DNA from: Chromatiales bacterium
GTDB taxonomy: Bacteria > Pseudomonadota > Gammaproteobacteria > Chromatiales > Chromatiaceae
Assembly: GCA_028280505.1 (NCBI GenBank)
Contig: JANQLO010000019.1
Location: forward strand, 62,001 to 126,000
DNA length: 64,000 bases
Direction: 5' to 3'
Position numbers and translations under genes: made by a program. How positions within the stretch are numbered: position 1 is the stretch's first letter; the number at the start of each line of letters is the position of its first letter. Below the pieces are notes generated by a model. The model ran no database searches, had not been told where the DNA came from, and saw only the letters and a program-made list of their open reading frames with translations. Below are positions 33,978-42,949 of this stretch, piece after piece.

Positions 33978-34907
33978 ATGATCTCGCTGAAGCAACTGCA
34001 TTACGCCCTGGCGGTGGAGAAAACCCTGCATTTCAAACGCGCGGCGGAACTCTGCTCGGTTTCGCAATCGGCATTGAGCAACGCCATCATCGAATTGGAA
34101 AAACAACTCGACACGCAGATTTTCGAACGCAACCGCAAGCAGATCCTGATCACTCCCTTGGGCCGGCAGATACTGGCAAAGGCCCGAGGCATCAAGACCC
34201 GGGTCGACGAGCTAAGCCAATTGGCAAACACTGAGAAACGCCCTTTGAGCCATGCCTTGACGATCGGTGTGATTCCTACGATCGGCCCGTACCTGTTGCC
34301 GAAAGTGTTACCGGTCATGCAGGCGCAATATCCGGATTGCGCGCTGCGAGTCGTCGAGGAATCGTCGCACGCGCTTATAGACGGGGTTCACAATGGCGAG
34401 ATCGATACCGCGATCATCGCCCTGCCCCACCAAACACCCGGCCTTCACGCGTTCGAGTTCTGGCAGGAAAATTTCTACCTTGTCGCCCACCATTCGGCGA
34501 CGTTCACAACGCGAGACGGCATCCGTGGCGAGGCGCTCGGCAACACACGGTTGATGCTGCTGAATGACGGTCACTGTCTCAAGGACCATGCGATTGCCGC
34601 CGCCAAGCTGAAAGCCGATGACATCGACCGGACCTTCGCCGCCTCCAACCTGCATACATTGACAACGCTGGTCGCCGCATGTATCGGCACCACCTTGGTG
34701 CCGGCCATGGCACTGGAACAATTGTTGGCAGACTCGCCGGAACTGCGCGCGATTCGTCTCGACGAACCCGGACCGCATCGACGCATCGCCTTCGTTACCC
34801 GGCTGAATTACACCGATGTCGAAAGCATCGGTCTGTTACGCGATCTGTTCCGGAACACGCTGGCGGGCAATGATGTAGCGCCGCGAAGATCATCGGCGGA
34901 ACAGTGA
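33978..34907 (+). CDS. oxyR: OxyR-type LysR regulator lacking the second redox cysteine
   Basis: A 309-residue LysR-family regulator from ATG 33978: an N-terminal helix-turn-helix (LHFKRAAELCSVSQSALSNAI) and an OxyR-type sensor domain. The sensing cysteine is present at residue 200 in NDGHCLKDHAI, the equivalent of C199 in E. coli OxyR. The partner C208, which forms the disulphide in E. coli, falls on Ala here (IAAAKL). The protein would therefore sense peroxide by a single cysteine or not by that disulphide. It is divergent from ahpC, its likely target. Confidence 0.9.
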   Translation: MISLKQLHYALAVEKTLHFKRAAELCSVSQSALSNAIIELEKQLDTQIFERNRKQILITPLGRQILAKARGIKTRVDELSQLANTEKRPLSHALTIGVIPTIGPYLLPKVLPVMQAQYPDCALRVVEESSHALIDGVHNGEIDTAIIALPHQTPGLHAFEFWQENFYLVAHHSATFTTRDGIRGEALGNTRLMLLNDGHCLKDHAIAAAKLKADDIDRTFAASNLHTLTTLVAACIGTTLVPAMALEQLLADSPELRAIRLDEPGPHRRIAFVTRLNYTDVESIGLLRDLFRNTLAGNDVAPRRSSAEQ

Positions 34908-35231
34908 ACACTCAGCAATGCCGGCCGGTGCCGAGCATTGCCGGGATGCGGACACGCGATGCCCGATCGACCGGGCGCGAACGACGAAACATGCCGCAAA
35001 CCCCGATGGGAAATCACTTGACCCCGGTCAAGTACGAATAAGAATCAATCTGATCTTCTATAGCCATCGACTTCCGCCAGCCAACCGACTTGTCCGCTAC
35101 ACGAGCAACACGTCGAAGCGTACGCCAGCAGCTTGATAAACGAGGTAAGCGCTTATCCGGCCGATGCGCCCGACCAAGGCATCGATCCGGAAGCGGCCAC
35201 CGATTTCTGAATTTTGCAGAGGACATCGACC
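34908..35231. other. Promoter region of the NitT/TauT-NnrS operon
   Basis: These 324 bases carry no credible gene. The only clear signal is the 18-base palindrome at 35016-35033. Confidence 0.5.
35016..35033. promoter_or_regulatory. CRP/FNR-type palindrome (FNR/DNR/NnrR-like)
   Basis: ACTTGACC and GGTCAAGT form a perfect inverted repeat with a two-base centre; it contains TTGAC-N4-GTCAA, the form recognised by FNR/DNR-family regulators responding to low oxygen or nitric oxide. It lies about 200 bases upstream of 35232 and the operon ends in nnrS, a nitric-oxide-related gene. Confidence 0.65.
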
Positions 35232-36215
35232 ATGATCAATCGACGCGAATTCCTGGCCTGGATGGGCGCCGCCGGCACCTCGCTGATCGGCTTGCCCGGC
35301 TCGGCACACGGCAAGGAGAACGACCGCCTGCCGATGTACGGTCCACCGGCCGCACCGTCGCTGGCACTGGCCCATATCGCGGACACCGGAGGATTGGACC
35401 CACGCTATGGCGCCGTCGATTTCAAAGTCTACCGCGACCCGGATCAGCTGCGTACGGGCTTTGTTTCGGGACGCTGGGATCTGGCCGGAACGCCGAGCTA
35501 TGTCGCGGCCAATATGGCCAACCGCAAGTTACCGGTATACCTGCTCAACGTCATGACCGTCGGCCTGCTGTACGTAGTCTCGCGCGACGGCGGCGTAAAC
35601 CGTTTCGAAGACCTCGCCGGCAAGACGACCGGCATGTTCTTCAAGGGCGATATGCCCGATCTGGTATGCCAGTACATCGCCAATCGCAAGGGCATGACGA
35701 TCGGCAGGGACCTGCGTCTGCAATACGTCGCCAGCCCGGTCGAGGCCATCCAGTTGTTGTTGGCCGGACGCATCGATCATGCGGTATTGCCCGAGCCCGC
35801 CGCGACCGGGGCGATCATGCGTGGCATGAAGGCCGCGCAAAAACTCCATCGCGTCATCGATCTGCAACAGGCCTGGGCCGAGGCCACCGGCGGATCGTCC
35901 GAGATACCGCAGGCGGGCATGATGATCTCGCAGGCCTTGCTCGATCGACACCCGGGCATCGCCACGAACCTGCAGCAGGCGTTCGCGACATCGGCCGACT
36001 GGGTCAACGACAACCCGTCCGACGCCGCCCGTCTCGGCGAGGCCTATATGCCCATGAAGGCACCGGTGATCCAACAATCCGTGCGCTATTCCAATATCCG
36101 GTCGCAGACCGCAAAGGCCGCGCGCACGTCGCTCGAAGACTTCTACGAAAAACTGGCCGAACTCAACCCGGGGATCATCGGCGGCCGCCTGCCGGATGCC
36201 GGCTTCTATCTGTGA
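35232..36215 (+). CDS. NitT/TauT-family ABC transporter binding protein with Tat signal
   Basis: A 327-residue exported protein from ATG 35232 with GAGG upstream. The N-terminus has a Tat motif (NRREFLAWMGAAG). The body follows the NMT1/SsuA-like binding proteins: VSGRWDLAGTPSYVAANMA, RFEDLAGKTTGMFFKGDMP and AVEAIQLLLAGRIDHAVLPEPAA-like segments (seen as VEAIQLLLAGRIDHAVLPE). The substrate is unknown; related transporters take nitrate, taurine, sulphonates or pyrimidines. Linkage to nnrS and an FNR-type site suggest a role in denitrification or nitrosative stress. Confidence 0.85.
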   Translation: MINRREFLAWMGAAGTSLIGLPGSAHGKENDRLPMYGPPAAPSLALAHIADTGGLDPRYGAVDFKVYRDPDQLRTGFVSGRWDLAGTPSYVAANMANRKLPVYLLNVMTVGLLYVVSRDGGVNRFEDLAGKTTGMFFKGDMPDLVCQYIANRKGMTIGRDLRLQYVASPVEAIQLLLAGRIDHAVLPEPAATGAIMRGMKAAQKLHRVIDLQQAWAEATGGSSEIPQAGMMISQALLDRHPGIATNLQQAFATSADWVNDNPSDAARLGEAYMPMKAPVIQQSVRYSNIRSQTAKAARTSLEDFYEKLAELNPGIIGGRLPDAGFYL

Positions 36216-36272
36216 TCTCGGTGTTCCCCCGTTGAGACAACCACAGACAATCGATACACAGGGACAAAGGCA

Positions 36273-36749
36273 ATGACAGAACTGGGGCTGGCACGCGTAC
36301 TACATGTACTCGGGGTGGTGTTGTGGATCGGCGGGGTGGCCATGGTGACCACGGTGATCCTGCCCGCGGTCAAACGCCTGGCCACGGCGGAAGAGCGCGT
36401 CGCCTTGTTCGAGAAGATCGAACATCGCTTCGCCTGGCAGGCGCGGGTAACGACCCTGATCACCGGTCTGAGCGGTTTCTATTTGATCCACGCCCTGCAG
36501 TTATGGGATCGCTTCGGCATCCCCGCGTATTGGTGGATGCATGCGATGGTACTGGTCTGGGTGTTGTTCACGATGATGCTGTTCGTACTCGAACCGCTGG
36601 TGCTACGGCGATTGTTTTTGAAGCACGCGGCCAAGCATCCGAAACGGGTGTTCGCCATTATGCAGCGCATGCACTGGGTGCTGCTGACGCTGAGCCTGGT
36701 CACCGTGGCCGGCGCGGTCGCCGGCAGCCACGGTTGGTTATGGCTCTAA
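36273..36749 (+). CDS. Four-helix integral membrane protein (CopD/DUF2269-like)
   Basis: A 158-residue protein with four transmembrane segments, starting LARVLHVLGVVLWIGGVAMVT. The His near position 11 and the GG motif are common in CopD/HemJ-like membrane proteins that may bind haem or copper. Further histidines occur in the loops (EHRFAWQARV, YLIHAL, WWMHAM, MQRMHW), which would allow haem coordination. It is encoded in the middle of an ABC transporter operon and overlaps the next gene by ten bases. A redox or cofactor role is inferred, not shown. Confidence 0.72.
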   Translation: MTELGLARVLHVLGVVLWIGGVAMVTTVILPAVKRLATAEERVALFEKIEHRFAWQARVTTLITGLSGFYLIHALQLWDRFGIPAYWWMHAMVLVWVLFTMMLFVLEPLVLRRLFLKHAAKHPKRVFAIMQRMHWVLLTLSLVTVAGAVAGSHGWLWL

Positions 36750-37537
36750 CGCGATTGTTCGATCGTCTCGGCGGTGCACTGGCCTACCTGTGGAGCGGCT
36801 GGGGCGCGATCGCCAGCCTACTGCTTTTTCTCGCGCTCTGGGACTTCGGCAACCGGATCTATGGCAGCTTCATTCTGCCCTCGCCGCTCGAGGCCTTCGC
36901 GGCGTTGTTGGACCTGTTCGCGCAAGGCCGGGCGCAAGAGCAGCTCGCGGCCACGCTGTATCGCGCGGCGAGCGGCTTCGGTATCGCCGTGGCCGGCGGC
37001 ACCCTGCTCGGTATCGTTGCCGGTCTGTCGATGACCGCGGCAATGGCCTCGCGCCCGCTGGTGACCGTGTTACTCGGTGTACCGCCGATCGCATGGATCG
37101 TACTGGCCCTGCTATGGTTCGGCGCATCCGACGGCACACCGATTTTCACCGTTGCCGTCGCGACATTGCCGATTACCTTCGCCGGCGCCATGCAGGGCGG
37201 ACGCACGCTCGACGGTGATTTGCGCAACATGGCGATCGCATTCCGGGCCCGCCCTTTGTTGCGTTTCACCGACGTCTATCTGCCGCACATCCTGTCTTAT
37301 CTTTTCCCGGCGTGGATCACGGCACTCGGCGTATCGTGGAAGGTCGTCGTGATGGCCGAACTGCTGTCGACGCCGGACGGTGTGGGTGCCGGGCTGGCCG
37401 CGGCACGCATCAATCTGGATACCGCACAGACGCTGGCCTGGATCGTCGCCGTGATCGGCACCTTGTTGGCGGCCGAGTATCTGCTGCTGGAACCCGTCAA
37501 GCGACATCTGGAGCGTTGGCGTAACGATGCCGTCTGA
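36740..37537 (+). CDS. NitT/TauT-family ABC transporter permease
   Basis: A 265-residue inner-membrane protein with six predicted transmembrane segments. ATG 36740 overlaps the upstream gene by ten bases. The cytoplasmic docking loop is at RNMAIAFRARPLLRFTDVYLPHILSYLFPAW (residues 167-190), equivalent to the EAA motif of SsuC/TauC proteins. It forms the channel for the binding protein at 35232 and the ATPase at 37527. All four are tightly packed, indicating one operon. Confidence 0.88.
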   Translation: MALTRLFDRLGGALAYLWSGWGAIASLLLFLALWDFGNRIYGSFILPSPLEAFAALLDLFAQGRAQEQLAATLYRAASGFGIAVAGGTLLGIVAGLSMTAAMASRPLVTVLLGVPPIAWIVLALLWFGASDGTPIFTVAVATLPITFAGAMQGGRTLDGDLRNMAIAFRARPLLRFTDVYLPHILSYLFPAWITALGVSWKVVVMAELLSTPDGVGAGLAAARINLDTAQTLAWIVAVIGTLLAAEYLLLEPVKRHLERWRNDAV

Positions 37538-38276
37538 AACACTGCTGATCGAAGGACTGTCGCACCGTTTCGGCATTACCGACATCCTCGACGACGTTTC
37601 CCTACGCATCTCGCCCGGCGAGGTCGTTGCGCTGGTCGGCCCGTCCGGTTGCGGCAAGACCACGCTGCTGCACCTGGCCGCCGGCCTGCTCGACGCGGTG
37701 GACGGCCGTATCGACAACGGTTTCGCATCCCACGCGGTCATGTTCCAGGAGCCGCGCCTGCTGCCGTGGTTCAGTGCGCGCGACAATATCGCCTGGGGCC
37801 TGAAGGCACGCGGACTGCCGCGCGAACGACGTAACGAACGGGCCGATGAACTCGCCCGCGAGGTCGGCCTGAGCGGGGAGGACCTGGACAAGTATCCGCA
37901 CGAACTGTCCGGCGGCATGCGCCAACGCGTCTCGTTGGCGCGTTCACTGGCGGTAAAGCCCGGCCTGTTGTTATTGGACGAACCCTTCAGCGCACTCGAC
38001 ATCGGGCTGCGCCGCGAACTACAAGATCTGCTGGTGCGTGAGATTCGCGAACGCAACCTTGCAGTACTGCTGGTAACACATGATCTGGCCGAGGCCGTGC
38101 GCCTGAGCCATCGTATCCAGGTGCTGGCGCCCGAACCCGGTCGTATCGTGCATGAAGAAATCATCGACACCGACTGGTCGGCACGCAGCCGCCAGTTCTT
38201 GTTCGGTCGGGTGTCGGCAATGCTCGACAACCCGACGGTAGCCGATGCATTCGGCACGGAAGGTACGGCCTGGTGA
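37527..38276 (+). CDS. NitT/TauT-family ABC transporter ATPase
   Basis: A 249-residue ATPase overlapping the permease gene by eleven bases. Walker A is GPSGCGKTTLLHLAAG (about 40), followed by Q-loop FQEPRLLPW, signature ELSGGMRQRVSLARSL, Walker B LLLLDEPFSALD and switch region LLVTHDLAEAVRLS. Length and motifs fit SsuB/TauB/NrtD-type importers. The stop overlaps the GTG start of nnrS, so the two are translationally coupled. Confidence 0.92.
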   Translation: MPSETLLIEGLSHRFGITDILDDVSLRISPGEVVALVGPSGCGKTTLLHLAAGLLDAVDGRIDNGFASHAVMFQEPRLLPWFSARDNIAWGLKARGLPRERRNERADELAREVGLSGEDLDKYPHELSGGMRQRVSLARSLAVKPGLLLLDEPFSALDIGLRRELQDLLVREIRERNLAVLLVTHDLAEAVRLSHRIQVLAPEPGRIVHEEIIDTDWSARSRQFLFGRVSAMLDNPTVADAFGTEGTAW

Positions 38277-39487
38277 GTACACCATACATCGCACCGTCGA
38301 TCGCACCTGGCAAGATAAATAGGTTGCTGGCCTACGGCTTTCGGCCGTTCTTCCTGCTCGCCGCCGGCTATGCCGTAATCGGCATTCTCGCGTGGAGCGG
38401 CTTTCTGCTCGGCTGGCTGCCGCCACCACCCGGCGATCCGTTCACCTGGCATATGCACGAGATGGTGTATGGCTTCGGCGGTGCCGCACTGGCCGGCTTT
38501 CTGCTGACCGCGGTACCCGAATTCACCGGCGATCCGCCGCATACCGGCCGCACGCTGGCCATCTTGGTGTTGTGCTGGTTGCTGGCGCGCCTTGCAATGT
38601 GGCTGTCCGGTATGTTCGGTGTTCTACCCGCAGCCGTCCTCAACCTGATGTTTCTCGGCGCACTGATCGGTCTGGTCGGTCCGTCGCTTTGGTCACGGGC
38701 GCTCGGTCGTCACCGCGCTTTCCTGTATGCCCTGATCGCCCTGTGGCTGATCCAGACGGCAAGCTTTTATGCCTGGGACAATACCGCCTTATGGACGGTA
38801 CGCGACGGACTCAATACCGCCGTCGGGCTATTCGCCATACTGATTATCGTCGCGCTGGCCCGCATCTCGATGGTGATCGTCAACGGCGCGTTGGAAAAGG
38901 CCGGCGAGACCGAAACGAGCTACCTCGCCAGGCCACCGCGCCGCAAGCTGGCAATCTTCGCCATCGCCCTGTTCCTGTTGCTCGACGTCGTACAGCCCGG
39001 CCAGACGCTGACCGGCTGGGTCGCCCTCGCCGCGATGGCCGCCACGCTGAACATCCTCAACGACTGGCATCTGCCGCGCACCTTACGCGATCCTTACGTG
39101 CTGGCCCTCTACGGGACCTTCTGGTTCATCGCACTGGGCTTCGGCAGCATCGGCATTGAAAACCTGACCGGGGGCTGGGCCGGACGCGGCGGGCGCCACC
39201 TGTTGTCGGTTGGCGCCATGGGGTTGGCCGTTCTCGCGGTACTGAGCATTGCCGGACAAGTCCATACCGGGCGCGAACTGGCCTACACCTGGCAGATCAA
39301 ACTGAGCTTTGCGCTGATGATCCTTGCCGGTCTGGCACGTGCCGTACCGCCGCAGTGGGCGAGTGACAGCTACACCATGATCGCCTATGGCATGTCCGGT
39401 CTGTTATGGGTTGGGGCATTCTGTCTGTATCTGGTGCATATCGGACCGATGCTTTGGCGGCCGCGTGCCGATGGTGAACCGGGCTGA
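38273..39487 (+). CDS. nnrS: NnrS-family membrane protein
   Basis: A 404-residue protein with about twelve transmembrane segments, GTG 38273 overlapping the preceding stop. NnrS landmarks are LLAYGFRPFFLLAAGYAVI near the start, GDPFTWHMHEMVYGFGGAALAGFLLTAVP, and a later segment with WQIKLSFALMILAGLARAVPP. NnrS is a haem- and copper-containing inner-membrane protein expressed during denitrification that relieves nitrosative stress. The conserved histidines in WHMHEM could ligate haem. Coupling to an ABC transporter is unusual but is known in some denitrifiers. Confidence 0.92.
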   Translation: MSTPYIAPSIAPGKINRLLAYGFRPFFLLAAGYAVIGILAWSGFLLGWLPPPPGDPFTWHMHEMVYGFGGAALAGFLLTAVPEFTGDPPHTGRTLAILVLCWLLARLAMWLSGMFGVLPAAVLNLMFLGALIGLVGPSLWSRALGRHRAFLYALIALWLIQTASFYAWDNTALWTVRDGLNTAVGLFAILIIVALARISMVIVNGALEKAGETETSYLARPPRRKLAIFAIALFLLLDVVQPGQTLTGWVALAAMAATLNILNDWHLPRTLRDPYVLALYGTFWFIALGFGSIGIENLTGGWAGRGGRHLLSVGAMGLAVLAVLSIAGQVHTGRELAYTWQIKLSFALMILAGLARAVPPQWASDSYTMIAYGMSGLLWVGAFCLYLVHIGPMLWRPRADGEPG

Positions 39488-39667
39488 CGGGTGGACTGTT
39501 GCGTGCGTGCAATGAAACAGTATGCAGGCTTCCGCAAATCCACCAGGTTGTCTAACCCGCGCCCATGTTGTCGGAGACATCCAACACCATGGCACGCCAG
39601 CGATATCGGTCAACCGAATCTCTGCTGTTAAGGCGGATCGGTGACGCATACGGTTAGATTGAATCGT

Positions 39668-41620
39668 TCAGAACGTCAGGATACTCGTCAGGCTGAACGA
39701 TCTGCCCGGCTCGAGCAACGGCTCGACCCGCGTGGAATTTATGCCATCCGAACTGCGGCTCGAGTATCGCCGGTCGAGGACGTTCTGAATGTCGAGACGC
39801 AATTCCAGGTTATTTACCTGTCGCGGCTGATAACTCAAATAGAGGTCGAATACCTCATAAGCGGGCAAACTCGCCTCTGCATCGTTGTTTTCGAGCGCAA
39901 TCTCTGAGGTGCCACCCAGGGTAAATTGGTCATTGAAATCCCAGGCCGCTTCCGCTGCAAGAATATGGCCAACCGGTCGTCCAAGGTAGTAAGCGGTGGT
40001 GCTGATGATTTCGCCATCCAATTCAACATCTGCGTAGGTGTAGTTCAGGCGGGCAAAACCGTGTGACCAGCCATAAGCAATGCTCGCTTCAACGCCTTTG
40101 GATTCGAGGTCGGAATTGGCACCACGCATTCCGCCGGCCGGTAGAATATCGTTGATGTCACTGATGTCGGTCTGGAATACAGCGGCGGCTGCCATGAATC
40201 CGCCGTCCTCGAAGCGCAGACCAAGCCGCTTGGCAACCGAACGCGAATCGGTAAAGCCATCGTAATTCCAGGTGCTGCCGAAGTTGATTAACGCAGCCTC
40301 ACCCAACTCGAAGCCACCCCAGGTCGAGGCAATACCGGCATTCAGGTTTAATGTGTCGCTCAGGATCACGTCGACTGAAACATTACCGCTGATACCGCTT
40401 TCATCGAACTCCTGGCCGTCTGCGGTCTCGAACTCTTGCCAATCGGTGCGCGCACCATAGGAGACCGAGAAACGCTCCCCCAAGTTTTGCCGTACCTGCG
40501 CAAAGACACCGATGTTGCGATGTTCCTCTTCACCGGAACTGGCGAACGGGCCGGGACCGCGCCCCTCGCCTTCGGCAGACTCGTCGAAAAAATCCACCCC
40601 GGCGGAGACAAAACCGTCAGCGATCGGAAACTTGTTCATAAAGGTTCCGCTGAAGCTTTCGTTTATACCGGCGACGCCGCTGACATCGATCTCTTGCTCG
40701 TTGTAAGTCAACTGTATAGTCGGGTCGTACCAACCTTGCGGAGCGAGTGTGGTGTAAGTGCCCGTATAAGACTTGCGCCGCGATAGACCTTCCAGAAAGA
40801 CCGAGTTGGCCCCAACGACCCCGGCAAAGTCCGGACGCAAAAAGATGATACCCCCGGGGCCGGCTTGTCCCGCACGCGTGCCTTCGTCCTCGGTTTCCGA
40901 GGCCACGAACTCCAGCCTGTGCCCGCCCTGGGTGGTAAAGGCGATCTTGCCCGTGTAGTCGGTCAGATCAGCCTCGGTACCCGGTACTTTGTCGCCATCG
41001 CCATCCTCGTAATCATTGCTGACGCTGCGCGCACCGCTCAAAATGTACTCGAAGCCCCCACTGGTACCGTAAAGCGCCAAGGTGCTACGGAAGGCATCCC
41101 GATTATCGCCCGCACGCAGCATCAAACGGCCACCGAAATCCTCACCAGGCTTCAGCAAATCGGCCGCATCTTTCGTCTCGTAGGCCAGCGAGCCGCCTAG
41201 CCCGCCCGGTCCGGCATCGGCTGGCGCCAGGCCTTTGCTGATTTCGACCGCTTTCAACAGGTGGGGATCGATCAACACATTCCCGGTGTGATGAAACGGC
41301 GACTTGTTTTGGCGTGCGCCATCGATGGTCACGGACAACAAGCTCTCTTCAATGCCGTTGACCAACACCTTGGTGGCAATCGCAGCGCCACCGCTGGTAG
41401 TCACCGAGGATTCACCGGCAAATACATCGCGAACGGACGCCGGGTTTCTTTGCTCAATGTCTTCGGGAGTGATCCTATCGTTACCCAACAGTTCCTGCGC
41501 GACCTGCGCTTCGATCCGAATAGTCTCCAAGACGATGGGGGCATCTTCAGCGCGGACGGTTACTGCGGCCAGCAAGATCGATGTCGCCAGCAACGAGCGG
41601 TTAAAGCGGGGATTTCTCAT
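39668..41620 (-). CDS. TonB-dependent outer-membrane receptor (siderophore or haem module)
   Basis: A 650-residue receptor. ATG 41620 has AGGAC upstream and gives a normal signal peptide (residues 1-22, ending VRA). The plug domain covers about 25-160 (NDRITPEDIEQRNPASVRDVF, VEISKGLAPADAGPGGLGGSL), and the barrel ends in SFSLTSILTF with the terminal Phe. An aromatic repeat with NLELRLDIQNVLDRRYSSRS closes the barrel. Substrate not determinable; it belongs with the FecB/C/E-like transporter at 42173-45466. A Fur box lies 99 bases upstream. Confidence 0.92.
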   Translation of the reverse strand: MRNPRFNRSLLATSILLAAVTVRAEDAPIVLETIRIEAQVAQELLGNDRITPEDIEQRNPASVRDVFAGESSVTTSGGAAIATKVLVNGIEESLLSVTIDGARQNKSPFHHTGNVLIDPHLLKAVEISKGLAPADAGPGGLGGSLAYETKDAADLLKPGEDFGGRLMLRAGDNRDAFRSTLALYGTSGGFEYILSGARSVSNDYEDGDGDKVPGTEADLTDYTGKIAFTTQGGHRLEFVASETEDEGTRAGQAGPGGIIFLRPDFAGVVGANSVFLEGLSRRKSYTGTYTTLAPQGWYDPTIQLTYNEQEIDVSGVAGINESFSGTFMNKFPIADGFVSAGVDFFDESAEGEGRGPGPFASSGEEEHRNIGVFAQVRQNLGERFSVSYGARTDWQEFETADGQEFDESGISGNVSVDVILSDTLNLNAGIASTWGGFELGEAALINFGSTWNYDGFTDSRSVAKRLGLRFEDGGFMAAAAVFQTDISDINDILPAGGMRGANSDLESKGVEASIAYGWSHGFARLNYTYADVELDGEIISTTAYYLGRPVGHILAAEAAWDFNDQFTLGGTSEIALENNDAEASLPAYEVFDLYLSYQPRQVNNLELRLDIQNVLDRRYSSRSSDGINSTRVEPLLEPGRSFSLTSILTF

Positions 41621-42172
41621 GAGCAGGTCCTGAATCTGGGCTGTTTTCCGAGTAGGAGATACAGTTGGCAGGCTGCTGTTATCAGCCACTAACTGTTGAA
41701 GTTTCGATGACCGTATATAGTAATGATTCTCATCATCATTTAACTTTGCGAAACCGCCAAAGGGCTTTGCACAATCGTCAATCGGGTCGGAAACAGGGCA
41801 TTGGCAGGCTGTCAAAAGGTAAAAGCGAACCGGGACATGCATGCGCACTGCCATTTGACCAGGCCGATTAACACGCCCTGACCATCGTTGGGCTGCGGGC
41901 CATGCATGAGCACTTCACCATGCCGCCCAAAGTCACCGCTTCGTCGATGCTCGAAAGCGAGTTCGCTTCGGGCCTGGAATGGCCGGCGGGTACACACTCG
42001 TTGGCGGAGGATTCGGACGCGGAAGCCATCGTCAGGTTTGGCAGCGACGTCGATTTGTTTGGGTTGCCCGTGGGAGCGTTACTGGCCGACAACCGCTTTA
42101 AAAAGAAAAGCACCGAAACCAAAGCGTTCGAACACTGTCATGTGCCTAATGGCTCATGCTTCTGAGACGATT
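41621..42172. other. Receptor promoter region and unassigned DNA
   Basis: The Fur box at 41719-41737 serves the receptor. Between 41868 and 42172 both strands have short open frames (87 codons plus, 84 codons minus) that overlap and show no family features. I call no gene there. Confidence 0.45.
41719..41737. promoter_or_regulatory. Probable Fur box of the receptor gene
   Basis: On the minus strand the site reads gatgatgagaatcattact, matching 15 of 19 Fur consensus positions, 99 bases upstream of the receptor start. Confidence 0.82.
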
Positions 42173-42949
42173 CTAGTTACCCGCCAAGCTGGCACCGACC
42201 ATGTGGGTTCCATCGTCGGCACGCCTCAGTTCGATCTTCACACCATAGGTTTCCGCCAGCACGGGAGAAGCGAGAATATCGGCCGTGGTACCGGACGCAC
42301 GTATTTCCCCATCGCGCATCAACATCAGATGGTCGGCGAAACGGGCGGCCAGGTTCAGATCGTGCATGGCGGCGATAGTGACCGCTTCGCGCTCTGCGGT
42401 TATCTCACGGAGTGTCTGCATCACCTCCAGTTGATGCCGCAAGTCGAGTGCACTGGTCGGCTCATCGAGTAAAAACAATTCCGCCGGCCTTACCAGCGCC
42501 TGACAGATCGACACCATCTGCTGCTGACCGCCGGACAGCTCCCCAATGTAGCGCCCGGCAAGATGTTCGATGCCGAGACGTTGCAGCAAGGTCTCGACAA
42601 AGGCCGTGTCGTCGCTGCTGACCCGCCAGTCCTCCAGGTGTTTACGGGCCAATAACACCACCTCGAAAACCGTCAACGCCGCACCGCTGGCGAACGATTG
42701 CGGCATGTAGCAAACCTTTCGAATGCGTTGTGTTTGCGGCATGGCATGCAAGGCTTGCTCGTTCAACACAACGGTACCCGACTGCGGTTGCAACAGGCCG
42801 GCGATACAACGAAAGAAGGTCGACTTGCCCGCAGCATTCGGGCCAAGCAACGCAATCAGCCGACCACCCGGCAAATCGCCGCTGTCGACCTTGCGCAATA
42901 CCGTCTTGCGCGGATAGGAAAACTGCAAATCGGTGACGCGAAAGCTCAC
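42173..42949 (-). CDS. FecE/HmuV-like iron-chelate ABC ATPase
   Basis: A 258-residue ATPase starting at GTG 42949, overlapping the permease stop (GTGA). Walker A reads GPNAAGKSTFFRCIAG, signature GELSGGQQQMVSICQALV, Walker B LFLLDEPTSALDLRHQ and switch AMHDLNLAARFAD. These fit the FecE/BtuD/HmuV family that powers siderophore, haem or cobalamin import. Operon order on the minus strand is binding protein, DUF2218, permease, ATPase. Confidence 0.92.
   Translation of the reverse strand: MSFRVTDLQFSYPRKTVLRKVDSGDLPGGRLIALLGPNAAGKSTFFRCIAGLLQPQSGTVVLNEQALHAMPQTQRIRKVCYMPQSFASGAALTVFEVVLLARKHLEDWRVSSDDTAFVETLLQRLGIEHLAGRYIGELSGGQQQMVSICQALVRPAELFLLDEPTSALDLRHQLEVMQTLREITAEREAVTIAAMHDLNLAARFADHLMLMRDGEIRASGTTADILASPVLAETYGVKIELRRADDGTHMVGASLAGN

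Noticed and set aside
37112-38542. Minus-strand frame of 476 codons opposite permease, ATPase and nnrS
   Set aside because: The composition is rich in Arg/Ser/Pro with no domains, while all three plus-strand genes have textbook motifs.
41902-42165. Plus-strand 87-codon frame behind the receptor promoter
   Set aside because: It overlaps an equally open minus-strand frame, has no ribosome-binding site and no recognised motif.
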